DNA of 64,000 nt from Shinella zoogloeoides (GTDB taxonomy: Bacteria > Pseudomonadota > Alphaproteobacteria > Rhizobiales > Rhizobiaceae), in the NCBI RefSeq assembly GCF_030733845.1, contig NZ_CP132311.1, positions 2,793,501-2,857,500 of the forward strand, in the 5' to 3' direction. The translations under genes were made by a program, and so were the position numbers. The notes under the pieces are model-generated. The model was given only the letters and a program-made list of their open reading frames with translations, had not been told where the DNA came from and ran no database searches. This document shows positions 9,021 to 17,276 of the stretch, piece after piece; the first letter of the stretch is position 1; each line of letters begins with the position of its first letter.

Positions 9021-9809
9021 ATGCAGGATCATCCTCCCTTCGAGATCATTGACGGCGACACCGGCCTCGGGCTCGTCATCCTGGCGGACCACGCCACCAA
9101 TCGCCTGCCCGAACGCTACGGCCGCCTCGGCCTGCCGGAAAGCGCCTTCGAGCGGCACATCGCCTACGATATCGGCGTCGAGGGCGTGGTGCGCGGCCTT
9201 GCCGGCCGGCTGAACGCGCCGGTCGTCATGAGCCGCTTCTCCCGCCTTCTCATCGACCCCAATCGCGGGGAAGACGACCCGACGCTCGTCATGCGCATTT
9301 CCGACGGCGCGATCGTTCCAGGCAATCATCCGATCACGCCTGAAGAATGGCAGCACCGGCTCCAGACCTACCATCGGCCCTATCACGATGCCGTGTCCCG
9401 GACGATCGCGAGCGTTGCCGCCAGGACCGGAAAGGCCCCCCTCGTCATCTCCATGCATTCCTTCACGCCCACCTGGAAAGGCGTCGCGCGGCCCTGGCAG
9501 GTGACGGTGCTGTGGGACAGCGATCCACGCGCGGTCCGGCCCCTGCTCACGGAGCTTGCGGCACCGGGCGATGTCGTCGTCGGCGACAACGAGCCCTATG
9601 ACGGCGCCCTGCGCGGCGACACCATGTTCCGCCACTGCATGAAGCCCGGCATTCCCCATGCCCTCATCGAGATCCGCCAGGACGAGATCGGCAGCGAGGC
9701 GGGCATCGCCCGCTGGGTCGACCGGCTCGCGCCGGTCCTGTCCCGGTTGAATGCGGACGAGGCCCTGCACACATACGAAATATTCCCCTCCCGCACCGGG
9801 CCCTATTGA
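9021..9809 (+). CDS. N-formylglutamate amidohydrolase family protein
   Basis: 262 residues from the ATG at 9021 (MQDHPPFEIIDGDTG). The open frame extends back to 8865 but would then overlap the divergent DUF1036 gene, and the extension looks non-coding. The family hydrolyses N-formyl-L-glutamate to formate and glutamate at the end of some histidine degradation routes. Visible motifs are VILADHATNRLPERYG, FSRLLIDPNRGEDDPTLV, LVISMHSFTP (metal-binding His) and PHALIEIRQDEI. A second, distant family member lies at 42362-43246. No hut genes are present, so a role in another formyl-amide pathway is possible. The DUF1244 gene follows 16 bases downstream. Confidence 0.82.
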   Translation: MQDHPPFEIIDGDTGLGLVILADHATNRLPERYGRLGLPESAFERHIAYDIGVEGVVRGLAGRLNAPVVMSRFSRLLIDPNRGEDDPTLVMRISDGAIVPGNHPITPEEWQHRLQTYHRPYHDAVSRTIASVAARTGKAPLVISMHSFTPTWKGVARPWQVTVLWDSDPRAVRPLLTELAAPGDVVVGDNEPYDGALRGDTMFRHCMKPGIPHALIEIRQDEIGSEAGIARWVDRLAPVLSRLNADEALHTYEIFPSRTGPY

Positions 9810-9825
9810 GACGCAGGAAAAGACG

Positions 9826-10131
9826 ATGACCGAGCTTACCAGAGAGCAGCAGACCGAATTCGAGGCCGCCGCCTTCCGCCGCCTCGTCACGCACCTGCGC
9901 GAGCGCAGCGACGTGCAGAACATCGACCTGATGAACCTTGCCGGCTTCTGCCGCAACTGCCTGTCGAACTGGTATCGCGAGGCCGCGAACGAGGCCGGCG
10001 TTTCCCTCGACAAGGAGGCTTCGCGCGAGATCGTCTACGGCATGCCCTACGAGGAATGGCGCGAGCGCTACCAGCGCGAGGCGAGCGAGACGCAAAAGGC
10101 GGCCTTCGAAATCAACCGTCCCAAGGAATGA
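9826..10131 (+). CDS. DUF1244 family protein
   Basis: 101 residues from the ATG at 9826. It is a compact, charged, cytoplasmic protein with the family core LAGFCRNCLSNWYREAANE (a CxxC pair) and a second conserved block YGMPYEEWRERYQ. The family is common in alpha- and gammaproteobacteria and has no assigned function. It lies directly downstream of the N-formylglutamate amidohydrolase gene, suggesting a two-gene operon. Confidence 0.88.
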   Translation: MTELTREQQTEFEAAAFRRLVTHLRERSDVQNIDLMNLAGFCRNCLSNWYREAANEAGVSLDKEASREIVYGMPYEEWRERYQREASETQKAAFEINRPKE

Positions 10132-10242
10132 CGCGGCGCGCGCGAAAATCCTGAAGGAGCGCGTGATAGGCCTTGATCTTGCCGGAAGTTCGCGGCAAGT
10201 CACGGCACAATTCGAATTTCTAGCCCATCCAAGGAGAAAAGC

Positions 10243-10509
10243 ATGTCGGATGCCCACGGCGTCGCCCGCGACCAGCTTCGCGCATTCATCGAGCGGATCG
10301 AACGCCTCGAGGAAGAAAAGAAAACCATCGCCGACGATATCAAGGACGTCTACGGCGAAGCCAAGGGCACCGGCTTCGACACCAAGATCCTGCGCAAGGT
10401 CATCCAGATCCGCAAGCAGGACAAGGACGAGCGCATGGAGCAGGAAGCGATCCTCGACACCTACCTGCAGGCCCTCGGCATGATCGAACTGCCGCAGGAC
10501 GCCGAATAA
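10243..10509 (+). CDS. gapR: GapR-like DNA-binding protein (DUF2312)
   Basis: 88 residues that match DUF2312 throughout: [40 protein letters not shown], and a C-terminal coiled-coil region. In Caulobacter the family member GapR is a nucleoid-associated protein that clamps overtwisted DNA ahead of replication and transcription. The long N-terminal coiled coil and the Lys/Arg-rich middle ([17 protein letters not shown]) fit that. It has a strong ribosome site (AAGGAG) and a terminator 24 bases after the stop. A 7-bp inverted repeat (CTTGCCG/CGGCAAG) lies upstream at 10178-10199. Confidence 0.88.
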   Translation: MSDAHGVARDQLRAFIERIERLEEEKKTIADDIKDVYGEAKGTGFDTKILRKVIQIRKQDKDERMEQEAILDTYLQALGMIELPQDAE

Positions 10510-10532
10510 GCCTTTCGCGCAATCATCCAATG

Positions 10533-10566
10533 AAAAACCCGCCGGATCGCTCCGGCGGGTTTTTTG
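10533..10566 (+). terminator. Rho-independent terminator of gapR
   Basis: AAACCCGCCGGA, a TCGC loop and TCCGGCGGGTTT with flanking A and T runs. It is near-symmetrical, so it may also stop transcription of the convergent DUF882 gene. Confidence 0.85.
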
Positions 10567-10585
10567 ATGGGACGTTTCCCTGCGC

Positions 10586-12352
10586 TTAGTTCTCGGCGCT
10601 TTCGAACTTGCGCACTTCCATGAAGTTCACCGCCGTGCCGCTGAAACGGCCGGTGTCGATCGACTTGCCTTCCGAATGGAAGCCGGCGAGGTAGACGGTC
10701 GTCGGTGCGGCACGCAGCGTGCGGCTGACGAAGCGCGGCGCCTTGACCGGCTTGGACAGCGTCGCGACGCGGCCCTGCGTCAGCGCCCATTGCGAAAGGA
10801 TCTTCTGCGACAGCTTCGGCTCGGTGCGGATTGCACCGCGGTTCGCCGCATCGGCGTCCTTCTTCTTCGGACGGCTTCCCTTGGTGGTCGCGTCTTCCGC
10901 CGTCTTGGCATCGAAGGCGTCGAGACCGGAGAGCGAGCGACTGCCGCTATCGTTCATCGAGACGAGCGCGGCCATTTCGACCGGCGTGCCGGCAGCATCG
11001 TCCGTCGTCGGATCGGCAAGCGCTGCAAGGCCCGAACGGTCGGCCGACGACGGCAGCGCCACATCGGCCTCGGCCGCCGCCATCAGCGCCGTCTGCGTCT
11101 TGTCGAGCTCGACCTGCGGACGCAGGCCCGGCACCGGCACCATGGCCAGTTCCTCGCCGTCCTCGGCCGAGGCTTCCGCCGTCATGACCTCACCCGGCTG
11201 CGCATCGCCGGCCTGGGTGCGGGCACCCAGCATCACGGGAAGCGGAATCTTATAGGCCGCGAGATCCTCGAATTCGGGCTTCTGCTCTTCGGCCGTCGCC
11301 GCTTCGAGCGCCGCAACGGCACCGCTCGTCGTCGGCGCGACAAGAGCAAGTTCGCTCGTTGTCTCTTCGGATTTGAAGGCCGGGCGGCTGCCGGGGACCG
11401 GCGCGCTGAAGTCGACTTCCGTTTCGGCCTCGGTCGCGACCGGTTTCGTCTCGGCGGCCTTCGCCTTCGCGCCGGCGGATCCGCCTTCGTCGAAGTCATC
11501 GGCGATGGTCGCGTTGCTCGCGATCATTTCGGGTTCTTCATCCTCGTCGCCACCACCGCCGAAGAGAGCGGCAAGGAAGCCGCCCTTGCGCTTGGAGGCC
11601 GTCGGGCTGGAGCCGCCGCCGGCGACTTCGATCGTGTTGGCGCCGACGCGACGCTTGTAGTCGGCAACCGCCTGCTGGTAGCCCGGCAGCGGCTTGCCGT
11701 CGGTCGGCACGTGCATGGTCTTGCCATCGGGGAAGAGGCGGGTGAGTTCCTGACGGCTCATGCGCGGCCAGGCGCGCACGCTGCCGACGTCGAGATGGAC
11801 GAAGGGCGAGCCGGAGGTGGGATAGTAGCCGACGCCGCCGACCTGGAACTTCATCGCGGTCGCGCGAAGGGTCGAGAGCTTGACGCCGGGAATGTAGAAA
11901 TCCATCGCCTTGCCGAGCATGTGCTGGCTCTTCTTGGCGACGCCCTTGGAGCGCGAGCGCAGCATGCCGTTCGTCGCCGGCGAGCGATAGGCCGACACGA
12001 CGTTGATGTAGCCCTTGCCGCCGGCCTTCTGGTAGACTTCCCAGACGAGGTCCAGCAGGCGCGGGTCCATACGCGTCGGCTCGTTGCGGCGCCAGTCGCG
12101 CAGGAACTGGTTGATCTGCTTCAGGCCGCGCTGATCGTAGCGCCCGTTGCGCTTGAAGGTGATCTCGGCCTTTTCCTTGGTATGGATGAAATAGAGCTTG
12201 AGCGTGCGACTGCCGCTCTCGGCCTGGACCGTCGCAGGGATCGCCGTCGGCAGGATCAGGGCAGCAGAAAGCATGGCCGTGGACAACGCCTTCGGCAGCT
12301 TGTGCAGCACTGTCTTGCAAAGGCTGCTCAGGGAGGACCCCCGGCGCTTCAT
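10586..12352 (-). CDS. DUF882 (YcbK/MepK-like) M15-type peptidase with long tail
   Basis: 588 residues from the ATG at 12352 (MKRRGSSLSSLCKTVLHK); the open frame upstream lacks a sensible start context. A signal segment (LSTAMLSAALILPTAIPATVQA) exports it. The N-terminal third is the DUF882/peptidase M15 domain, with VVSAYRSPATNGMLRSRS, the zinc ligands in SQHMLGKAMDF (HxxxxxxD) and the third ligand in FVHLDVG. These domains are murein endopeptidases or L,D-peptide-specific amidases. The remaining 350 residues are low-complexity Ala/Glu/Thr/Pro-rich and probably disordered, ending in a short basic, structured-looking region (VSRTLRAAPTTVYLAGF). Relatives often stop soon after the catalytic domain, so the tail is the odd part. 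Confidence 0.85.
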   Translation of the reverse strand: MKRRGSSLSSLCKTVLHKLPKALSTAMLSAALILPTAIPATVQAESGSRTLKLYFIHTKEKAEITFKRNGRYDQRGLKQINQFLRDWRRNEPTRMDPRLLDLVWEVYQKAGGKGYINVVSAYRSPATNGMLRSRSKGVAKKSQHMLGKAMDFYIPGVKLSTLRATAMKFQVGGVGYYPTSGSPFVHLDVGSVRAWPRMSRQELTRLFPDGKTMHVPTDGKPLPGYQQAVADYKRRVGANTIEVAGGGSSPTASKRKGGFLAALFGGGGDEDEEPEMIASNATIADDFDEGGSAGAKAKAAETKPVATEAETEVDFSAPVPGSRPAFKSEETTSELALVAPTTSGAVAALEAATAEEQKPEFEDLAAYKIPLPVMLGARTQAGDAQPGEVMTAEASAEDGEELAMVPVPGLRPQVELDKTQTALMAAAEADVALPSSADRSGLAALADPTTDDAAGTPVEMAALVSMNDSGSRSLSGLDAFDAKTAEDATTKGSRPKKKDADAANRGAIRTEPKLSQKILSQWALTQGRVATLSKPVKAPRFVSRTLRAAPTTVYLAGFHSEGKSIDTGRFSGTAVNFMEVRKFESAEN

Positions 12353-12548
12353 CGATGCGAACAAATTTGCCAACTCTTTCCCCGTCCGAAGGACAACGAA
12401 CGTCCGTTGCCCCAGATGACTGCCAATTGCGGTAAGAGCATGGCAAATCCGCCACACTCTTCTTCGCGCACCCGTTATAGTGAACAATCCACTAACAGGG
12501 AATAAACGGCAATCGAGAAATCCCAAGTGGCCGGGATATCAGGGGTTT

Positions 12549-14084
12549 TTACGCAGCTTCCTTCAACGGATCATCCGGATCGATGCCGTAATCCTTGAGT
12601 TTGCGGTAGAGAGTCGAGCGTCCGATGCCCAATTTGCGGGCAACCTGGCTCATCTGGCCATGATAGAATTTCAAGGCGAAGCGGATCAGTTCCTCCTCCA
12701 CATCAGCCAGTTTGCGCACATGGCCGCCCTTGTCGACGCTGGAAATCGCATTGTCCGGGCCGGACGACGTGTCGAGTGATTCGCTCGGCCGGAAGTCCGG
12801 GTAGACGCTTGGCAGGCGCGTTTCGGATGATGCCGGCTCAGGCGTACGCAGGTCCGCCGCATCCCAGGTGACGGCTCCGTCCTCGGCAAGGCCGTAGCCG
12901 GGAACCTGCGCTGCGATCTGCGGGAAGTCGGCGGCCGTCAGTTCCGCCCCTTCGGACAGCACGACGGCGCGGAAGATGGCATTTTCGAGCTGGCGGATAT
13001 TGCCCGCCCAGTCATAGGCGGTCAGCAGTGCCATCGCGCCGGCCGAAACGCCGAGCGGACGGGCGAGCTTCTGCTCGCCGGCAAACCGCTGCACGAAGGA
13101 GCGCACCAGGACCGGAATATCCTCCTTGCGCTTGCGCAGCGCCGGAATGGTGATCGGGAAAACGTTGAGGCGATAGTAGAGGTCTTCGCGGAAGCGGCCC
13201 TCGCGCACCTCGTTGATGAGGTCGCGGTTGGTCGCCGAGATGAGGCGCACATTGACCTTCTGCGGGAAGCGTGCACCGATCGTCTCGATCTCGCCCTGCT
13301 GGACCGCGCGCAAGAGCTTCACCTGCACCTCGAGCGGCAGGTCGCCGATCTCGTCGAGGAAGAGCGTGCCGCCGTCGGCCTCCATGAACTTGCCGGTATG
13401 GCGTTCCGTCGCGCCGGTGAAGGCACCCTTCTCGTGACCGAAGAGAATGCTTTCGACCAGGTTGTGCGGAATAGCGCCGCAATTGACGGTGACGAAGGGC
13501 TTGTGCGCCCGCTCGCTCGCCGCCTGGATGGCGCGCGCCACCATTTCCTTGCCGACGCCCGATTCGCCTTCCAGCACCACCGGAATATTCGACTGCGCGG
13601 CGCGGCGGCCAAGCTCGATGACGCGCAGCATTTCGGGACTTGCCGAAACGATGTCGTCGAAATGCACGGTCTCGGCGCGATGACGGCGGCCACCGCGGCC
13701 GCGGCCTTCCCGCTGGTCCACCTTCAGCGCATTGCCGACCGCGGCATTCAAGCGCTCGGGCGACACCGGCTTCACCACGAAATCGAAGGCGCCGGCCCGC
13801 ATGGCCATCACCACCGTCTCGATGCCGCCCTGCCCCGTCTGCACGATCACGGGAATGGTGTTCTCGCGTTCGGAGAGCGCGTCGAGGAAGGCCGAGCCGT
13901 TCATTTCCGGCATCATCAGGTCGAGCAGGATGACGTTGATCAGGCCGCCCTTGCGATCGAGCAGATCGAGGCCCGCACGGCCGTTTTCCGCCATATGGGC
14001 GACATGGCCGGAGCGCTCGATCATGTTCTTCAAGAGCCTGCGCTGGACAGGATCGTCATCGATGACAAGAATATGGGCCGTCAC
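12549..14084 (-). CDS. Sigma-54 dependent response regulator (NtrC family)
   Basis: 511 residues in three domains. The receiver (1-120) has the acidic pocket DDD at 9-11, the phospho-acceptor Asp55 (LLDLMMPEMNG) and Lys105 (VVKPVSPE). The AAA+ domain (140-380) has Walker A GESGVGKE near 173, the sigma-54 loop GAFTGA at 220-225 and Walker B GGTLFLDEIGDL. The C-terminal Fis-type helix-turn-helix reads MSQVARKLGIGRSTLYRKLK. It activates sigma-54 promoters after phosphorylation. No partner histidine kinase lies nearby, so it is an orphan here. A roughly 90-residue linker separates the AAA+ domain from the helix-turn-helix. The targets are not evident. Confidence 0.93.
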   Translation of the reverse strand: MTAHILVIDDDPVQRRLLKNMIERSGHVAHMAENGRAGLDLLDRKGGLINVILLDLMMPEMNGSAFLDALSERENTIPVIVQTGQGGIETVVMAMRAGAFDFVVKPVSPERLNAAVGNALKVDQREGRGRGGRRHRAETVHFDDIVSASPEMLRVIELGRRAAQSNIPVVLEGESGVGKEMVARAIQAASERAHKPFVTVNCGAIPHNLVESILFGHEKGAFTGATERHTGKFMEADGGTLFLDEIGDLPLEVQVKLLRAVQQGEIETIGARFPQKVNVRLISATNRDLINEVREGRFREDLYYRLNVFPITIPALRKRKEDIPVLVRSFVQRFAGEQKLARPLGVSAGAMALLTAYDWAGNIRQLENAIFRAVVLSEGAELTAADFPQIAAQVPGYGLAEDGAVTWDAADLRTPEPASSETRLPSVYPDFRPSESLDTSSGPDNAISSVDKGGHVRKLADVEEELIRFALKFYHGQMSQVARKLGIGRSTLYRKLKDYGIDPDDPLKEAA

Positions 14085-14249
14085 TGGAACCTCCTTGCCT
14101 CAAGGCATGCCTCATGCACGCCCAAGGGAACTGGACACCAGCGGACCATGGCAGAAAGGGTTGAACATGCCGTTTTGAGAAAGGCTTGCATTTTAACCAA
14201 TGCCGACGCAAGCAAGGGCCACCGGCCCCACGAGGAAGAGAGACACCAG

Positions 14250-16097
14250 ATGATCCGACATGTCCAAGCCCCCCGCACCGCCTTCGCACCGGCGGATGCC
14301 GCAGCCAGCGCCCAGCTTGGCGATCTTCCCGGCTGGAACCTTGCCGATCTCTATCCCTCGAAAGAATCCCCCGAATTCCGCAACGACATGAAGAAGGCCG
14401 AGGCCGATACGCTCGCCTTCGAGGCCAAGTGGAAAGGCAAGCTGGACGCGGCGACCGAAAAGACGGGCGACGAAGGCATCGGCGCGGCGGTGCGCGAATT
14501 CGAGGCGCTGGAAGACGTGATGGGCCGCATCATCTCCTATGCCGGCCTCACCTACTTCACCAACACCACCGATCCGGCGAACGGCAAGTTCTACGGCGAT
14601 GCCCAGTCGAAGCTCACCGATCTTGGTGCGCATCTTCTGTTTTTCTCCCTTGAACTCAACAGGATAGCCGACGAGCGCATTGACGCGGCGCTTACCAACG
14701 ATCCGCTTGCCGCCCATTACCGCCCGTGGATCGAGGACCTGCGCAAGGACAAGCCGTACCAGCTCGACGACAGGACGGAACAGCTCTTCCTCGAAAAGTC
14801 GATGACGGGCGCTGCCGCCTGGAACCGTCTCTTCGACGAGACGATGGCCGCGCTGCGCTACACGATCGACGGCGAGGAACTGCCGCTGGAAATCGCCCTC
14901 AACCAGCTCCAGTCGCCCGATGGCGAGGCGCGCCGCAAGGCCGCGCAGGCACTGGCCAAGACCTTCAAGGACAATATCCGCACCTTCACGCTGATCACCA
15001 ACACGCTCGCCAAGGACAAGGAAATCGCCGACCGCTGGCGCGGCTTTGCCGACATCGCCGACAGCCGCCACCTTGCCAATCGCGTCGAGCCGGAGGTCGT
15101 CGCGGCGCTGGCCGAAGCCGTGCGCGAAGCCTATCCGCGCCTCTCCCACCGCTATTATGCGATGAAGGCAAAGTGGCTCGGAATGGAGCAGATGGAATTC
15201 TGGGACCGCAATGCGCCCCTTCCCGAGACACCCGACGCGACGATCTCCTGGGACGAGGCGCGCGATACCGTGCTCGCCGCCTACGGCGCCTTCGCGCCCG
15301 AAATGGCCGCCATCGCGAAGGACTTCTTCGACAAGGGCTGGATCGACGCGCCGGTGCGCCCCGGCAAGGCGCCGGGCGCCTTCGCCCATCCGACCGTGCC
15401 GTCCGCCCACCCCTATGTGCTCGTCAACTACATGGGCAAGCCGCGCGACGTGATGACGCTCGCCCACGAGCTCGGCCATGGCGTGCATCAGGTCCTGGCC
15501 GGCGGCCAGGGCGCGCTGATGGCCTCGACGCCGCTGACGCTGGCCGAGACTGCCTCGGTCTTCGGCGAGATGCTGACCTTCCGCAGCCTGCTCGACAAGA
15601 CGAAGGACAAGCGCGAGCGCAAGGCGATGCTCGCCCAGAAGGTCGAGGACATGATCAACACGGTCGTGCGCCAGATCGCCTTCTACGAATTCGAGCGCAA
15701 GGTGCACACCGCCCGCAAGGAAGGGGAGTTGACGAGCGACCAGATCGGCGAGCTCTGGCTCTCCGTGCAGGGCGAAAGCCTTGGCCCGGCGATCCGCATT
15801 TCCGAGGGCTATGAGACCTATTGGGCATATATTCCCCACTTCATCCATTCGCCCTTCTACGTCTATGCCTATGCCTTCGGCGATTGCCTGGTGAACTCGC
15901 TCTACGCCGTCTACAGCCAGGCCGAGGCCGGCTTCCAGGCGAAGTATTTCGATCTGCTCAAGGCCGGCGGCACCAAGCATCACACCGAACTCCTGAAGCC
16001 CTTCGGCCTCGATGCGAGCGATCCGTCGTTCTGGAGCAAGGGACTGTCGATGATCGAAGGGCTGATCGACGAGCTGGAAGCGCTTGATAGGGCCTGA
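14250..16097 (+). CDS. pepF: M3-family oligoendopeptidase F
   Basis: 615 residues from the ATG at 14250; an unbroken frame runs upstream through the opposite-strand regulator gene but is an artefact. It is a cytoplasmic zinc metallopeptidase that cleaves short peptides. The catalytic motif HELGH lies at about residues 406-410 (MTLAHELGHGVHQVL), with the third ligand region ETASVFGEMLTF about 25 residues later. The N-terminal oligopeptidase_F domain and the C-terminal substrate cap (EGYETYWAYIPHFIHSPFYV) are complete, and the length fits the family. It is followed 21 bases later by pabB. Confidence 0.95.
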   Translation: MIRHVQAPRTAFAPADAAASAQLGDLPGWNLADLYPSKESPEFRNDMKKAEADTLAFEAKWKGKLDAATEKTGDEGIGAAVREFEALEDVMGRIISYAGLTYFTNTTDPANGKFYGDAQSKLTDLGAHLLFFSLELNRIADERIDAALTNDPLAAHYRPWIEDLRKDKPYQLDDRTEQLFLEKSMTGAAAWNRLFDETMAALRYTIDGEELPLEIALNQLQSPDGEARRKAAQALAKTFKDNIRTFTLITNTLAKDKEIADRWRGFADIADSRHLANRVEPEVVAALAEAVREAYPRLSHRYYAMKAKWLGMEQMEFWDRNAPLPETPDATISWDEARDTVLAAYGAFAPEMAAIAKDFFDKGWIDAPVRPGKAPGAFAHPTVPSAHPYVLVNYMGKPRDVMTLAHELGHGVHQVLAGGQGALMASTPLTLAETASVFGEMLTFRSLLDKTKDKRERKAMLAQKVEDMINTVVRQIAFYEFERKVHTARKEGELTSDQIGELWLSVQGESLGPAIRISEGYETYWAYIPHFIHSPFYVYAYAFGDCLVNSLYAVYSQAEAGFQAKYFDLLKAGGTKHHTELLKPFGLDASDPSFWSKGLSMIEGLIDELEALDRA

Positions 16098-16118
16098 CCT
16101 CAAAAGAAGAAGCCGCGC

Positions 16119-17276
16119 ATGACCGACCGCGAACGCTTTGTGCTCCTCAGGGACGACCGTGAGGACCGGACGGTGGTTTTCGCCGAGCCGATCGCGGTCG
16201 TCACCGTGCGTGATCGCGCCGGCTTCGAACCGGCTTTCGCGGCCTTGCAGGCGGCGCATGCGAAAGGCCACTGGATCGCCGGCTTCATGAGCTATGAGGC
16301 CGGCCATCTCTTCGAGGAAAAGCTCGCCCCGCTCGCGGTGGAGAACCGCCCGACCCCGCTCATGAGCTTCGGCATCTTCGAGGGGCCGGCGGACGATCAC
16401 CCGCTCGCAAGACCGCGCCAGCGCGTCGAGAACGAGCCCTTCCTCACCGAGCCGAAAGCCCATTGGGATTTCGAGACATACCGCAGCCGCTTCGACCGCC
16501 TGCACCAGCACCTGCGCCAGGGCGACTGCTATCAGGCGAACCTCACCATGCCGATCCGCGCCCGCTGGGCCGGCGATCCGCTCGCCGCCTTCTGGTCGCT
16601 GATCGAGCGCCAGCCGGTGCGCTACGGCGCCTTCGTCTCGCTCGACGGCCCGCAGCTTCTCTCGCGCTCGCCGGAACTCTTCTTCGACATCGACAAGGAC
16701 GGCTGGATCGAGACGCATCCGATGAAGGGCACGGCGCCGCGTGGCGCCAGCGCGGCGGAGGACGAGCGGATCAAGGCCGCCATGCAGGCCGATCCGAAGT
16801 CGCAAGCGGAGAACCGCATGATCGTCGATCTCCTGCGCAACGACATCTCGCGCATCACCGAGGTCGGCACGCTGCATGTGCCGAAACTCTTCGCCGTCGA
16901 GACCTACCCGACCGTGCACCAGATGGTGAGCCATGTGCGGGCCAAGCTGACGCCGGGCATCTCCATCCGCGACATCTTCGCCGCCCTCTTCCCCTGCGGC
17001 TCGATCACCGGCGCACCGAAGATGCGCGCCATGGAGATCCTGCACGACCTGGAGGACGGCCCGCGCGACGCCTATTGCGGCGCCATCGGCATGATCGCGC
17101 CTGATGGCACCATGCGCTTCAACGTCGCCATCCGCACCATCTCGCTCTTTGCGGACGGCAGCGCCGTCTTCAATGTCGGCGGCGGCATCGTCTTCGATTC
17201 CACCGCCGAGGCGGAGTATGACGAGTGTCTGCTGAAGGCACGCTTCGCGGTGGGGGACCAATGGATCTCTCGCTGA
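16119..17276 (+). CDS. pabB: Aminodeoxychorismate synthase component I
   Basis: 385 residues. It aminates chorismate to 4-amino-4-deoxychorismate for folate synthesis, using ammonia from a glutaminase subunit encoded elsewhere. The chorismate-binding domain fills the C-terminal two thirds: GDCYQANLTMP, RSPELFFDID, HPMKGTAPRGAS (catalytic Lys), ENRMIVDLLRNDISR, CGSITGAPKMRAMEI and the final FNVGGGIVFDSTAEAEYDE. The protein is shorter than enterobacterial PabB, as is usual for this branch, which is paired with a class IV aminotransferase-like PabC. Its 3' end overlaps the next gene by 16 bases. Confidence 0.93.
   Translation: MTDRERFVLLRDDREDRTVVFAEPIAVVTVRDRAGFEPAFAALQAAHAKGHWIAGFMSYEAGHLFEEKLAPLAVENRPTPLMSFGIFEGPADDHPLARPRQRVENEPFLTEPKAHWDFETYRSRFDRLHQHLRQGDCYQANLTMPIRARWAGDPLAAFWSLIERQPVRYGAFVSLDGPQLLSRSPELFFDIDKDGWIETHPMKGTAPRGASAAEDERIKAAMQADPKSQAENRMIVDLLRNDISRITEVGTLHVPKLFAVETYPTVHQMVSHVRAKLTPGISIRDIFAALFPCGSITGAPKMRAMEILHDLEDGPRDAYCGAIGMIAPDGTMRFNVAIRTISLFADGSAVFNVGGGIVFDSTAEAEYDECLLKARFAVGDQWISR

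Noticed and set aside
13398-14249. N-terminal extension of pepF by 284 codons
   Set aside because: It runs through the opposite-strand sigma-54 regulator gene, whose Walker and GAFTGA motifs are intact; the ATG at 14250 gives the family length.
17225-17276. Possible frameshift joining pabB and pabC
   Set aside because: The overlap is explained by two proper genes: pabB ends at 17276 with its family ending, and pabC starts at 17261 behind a strong ribosome site.
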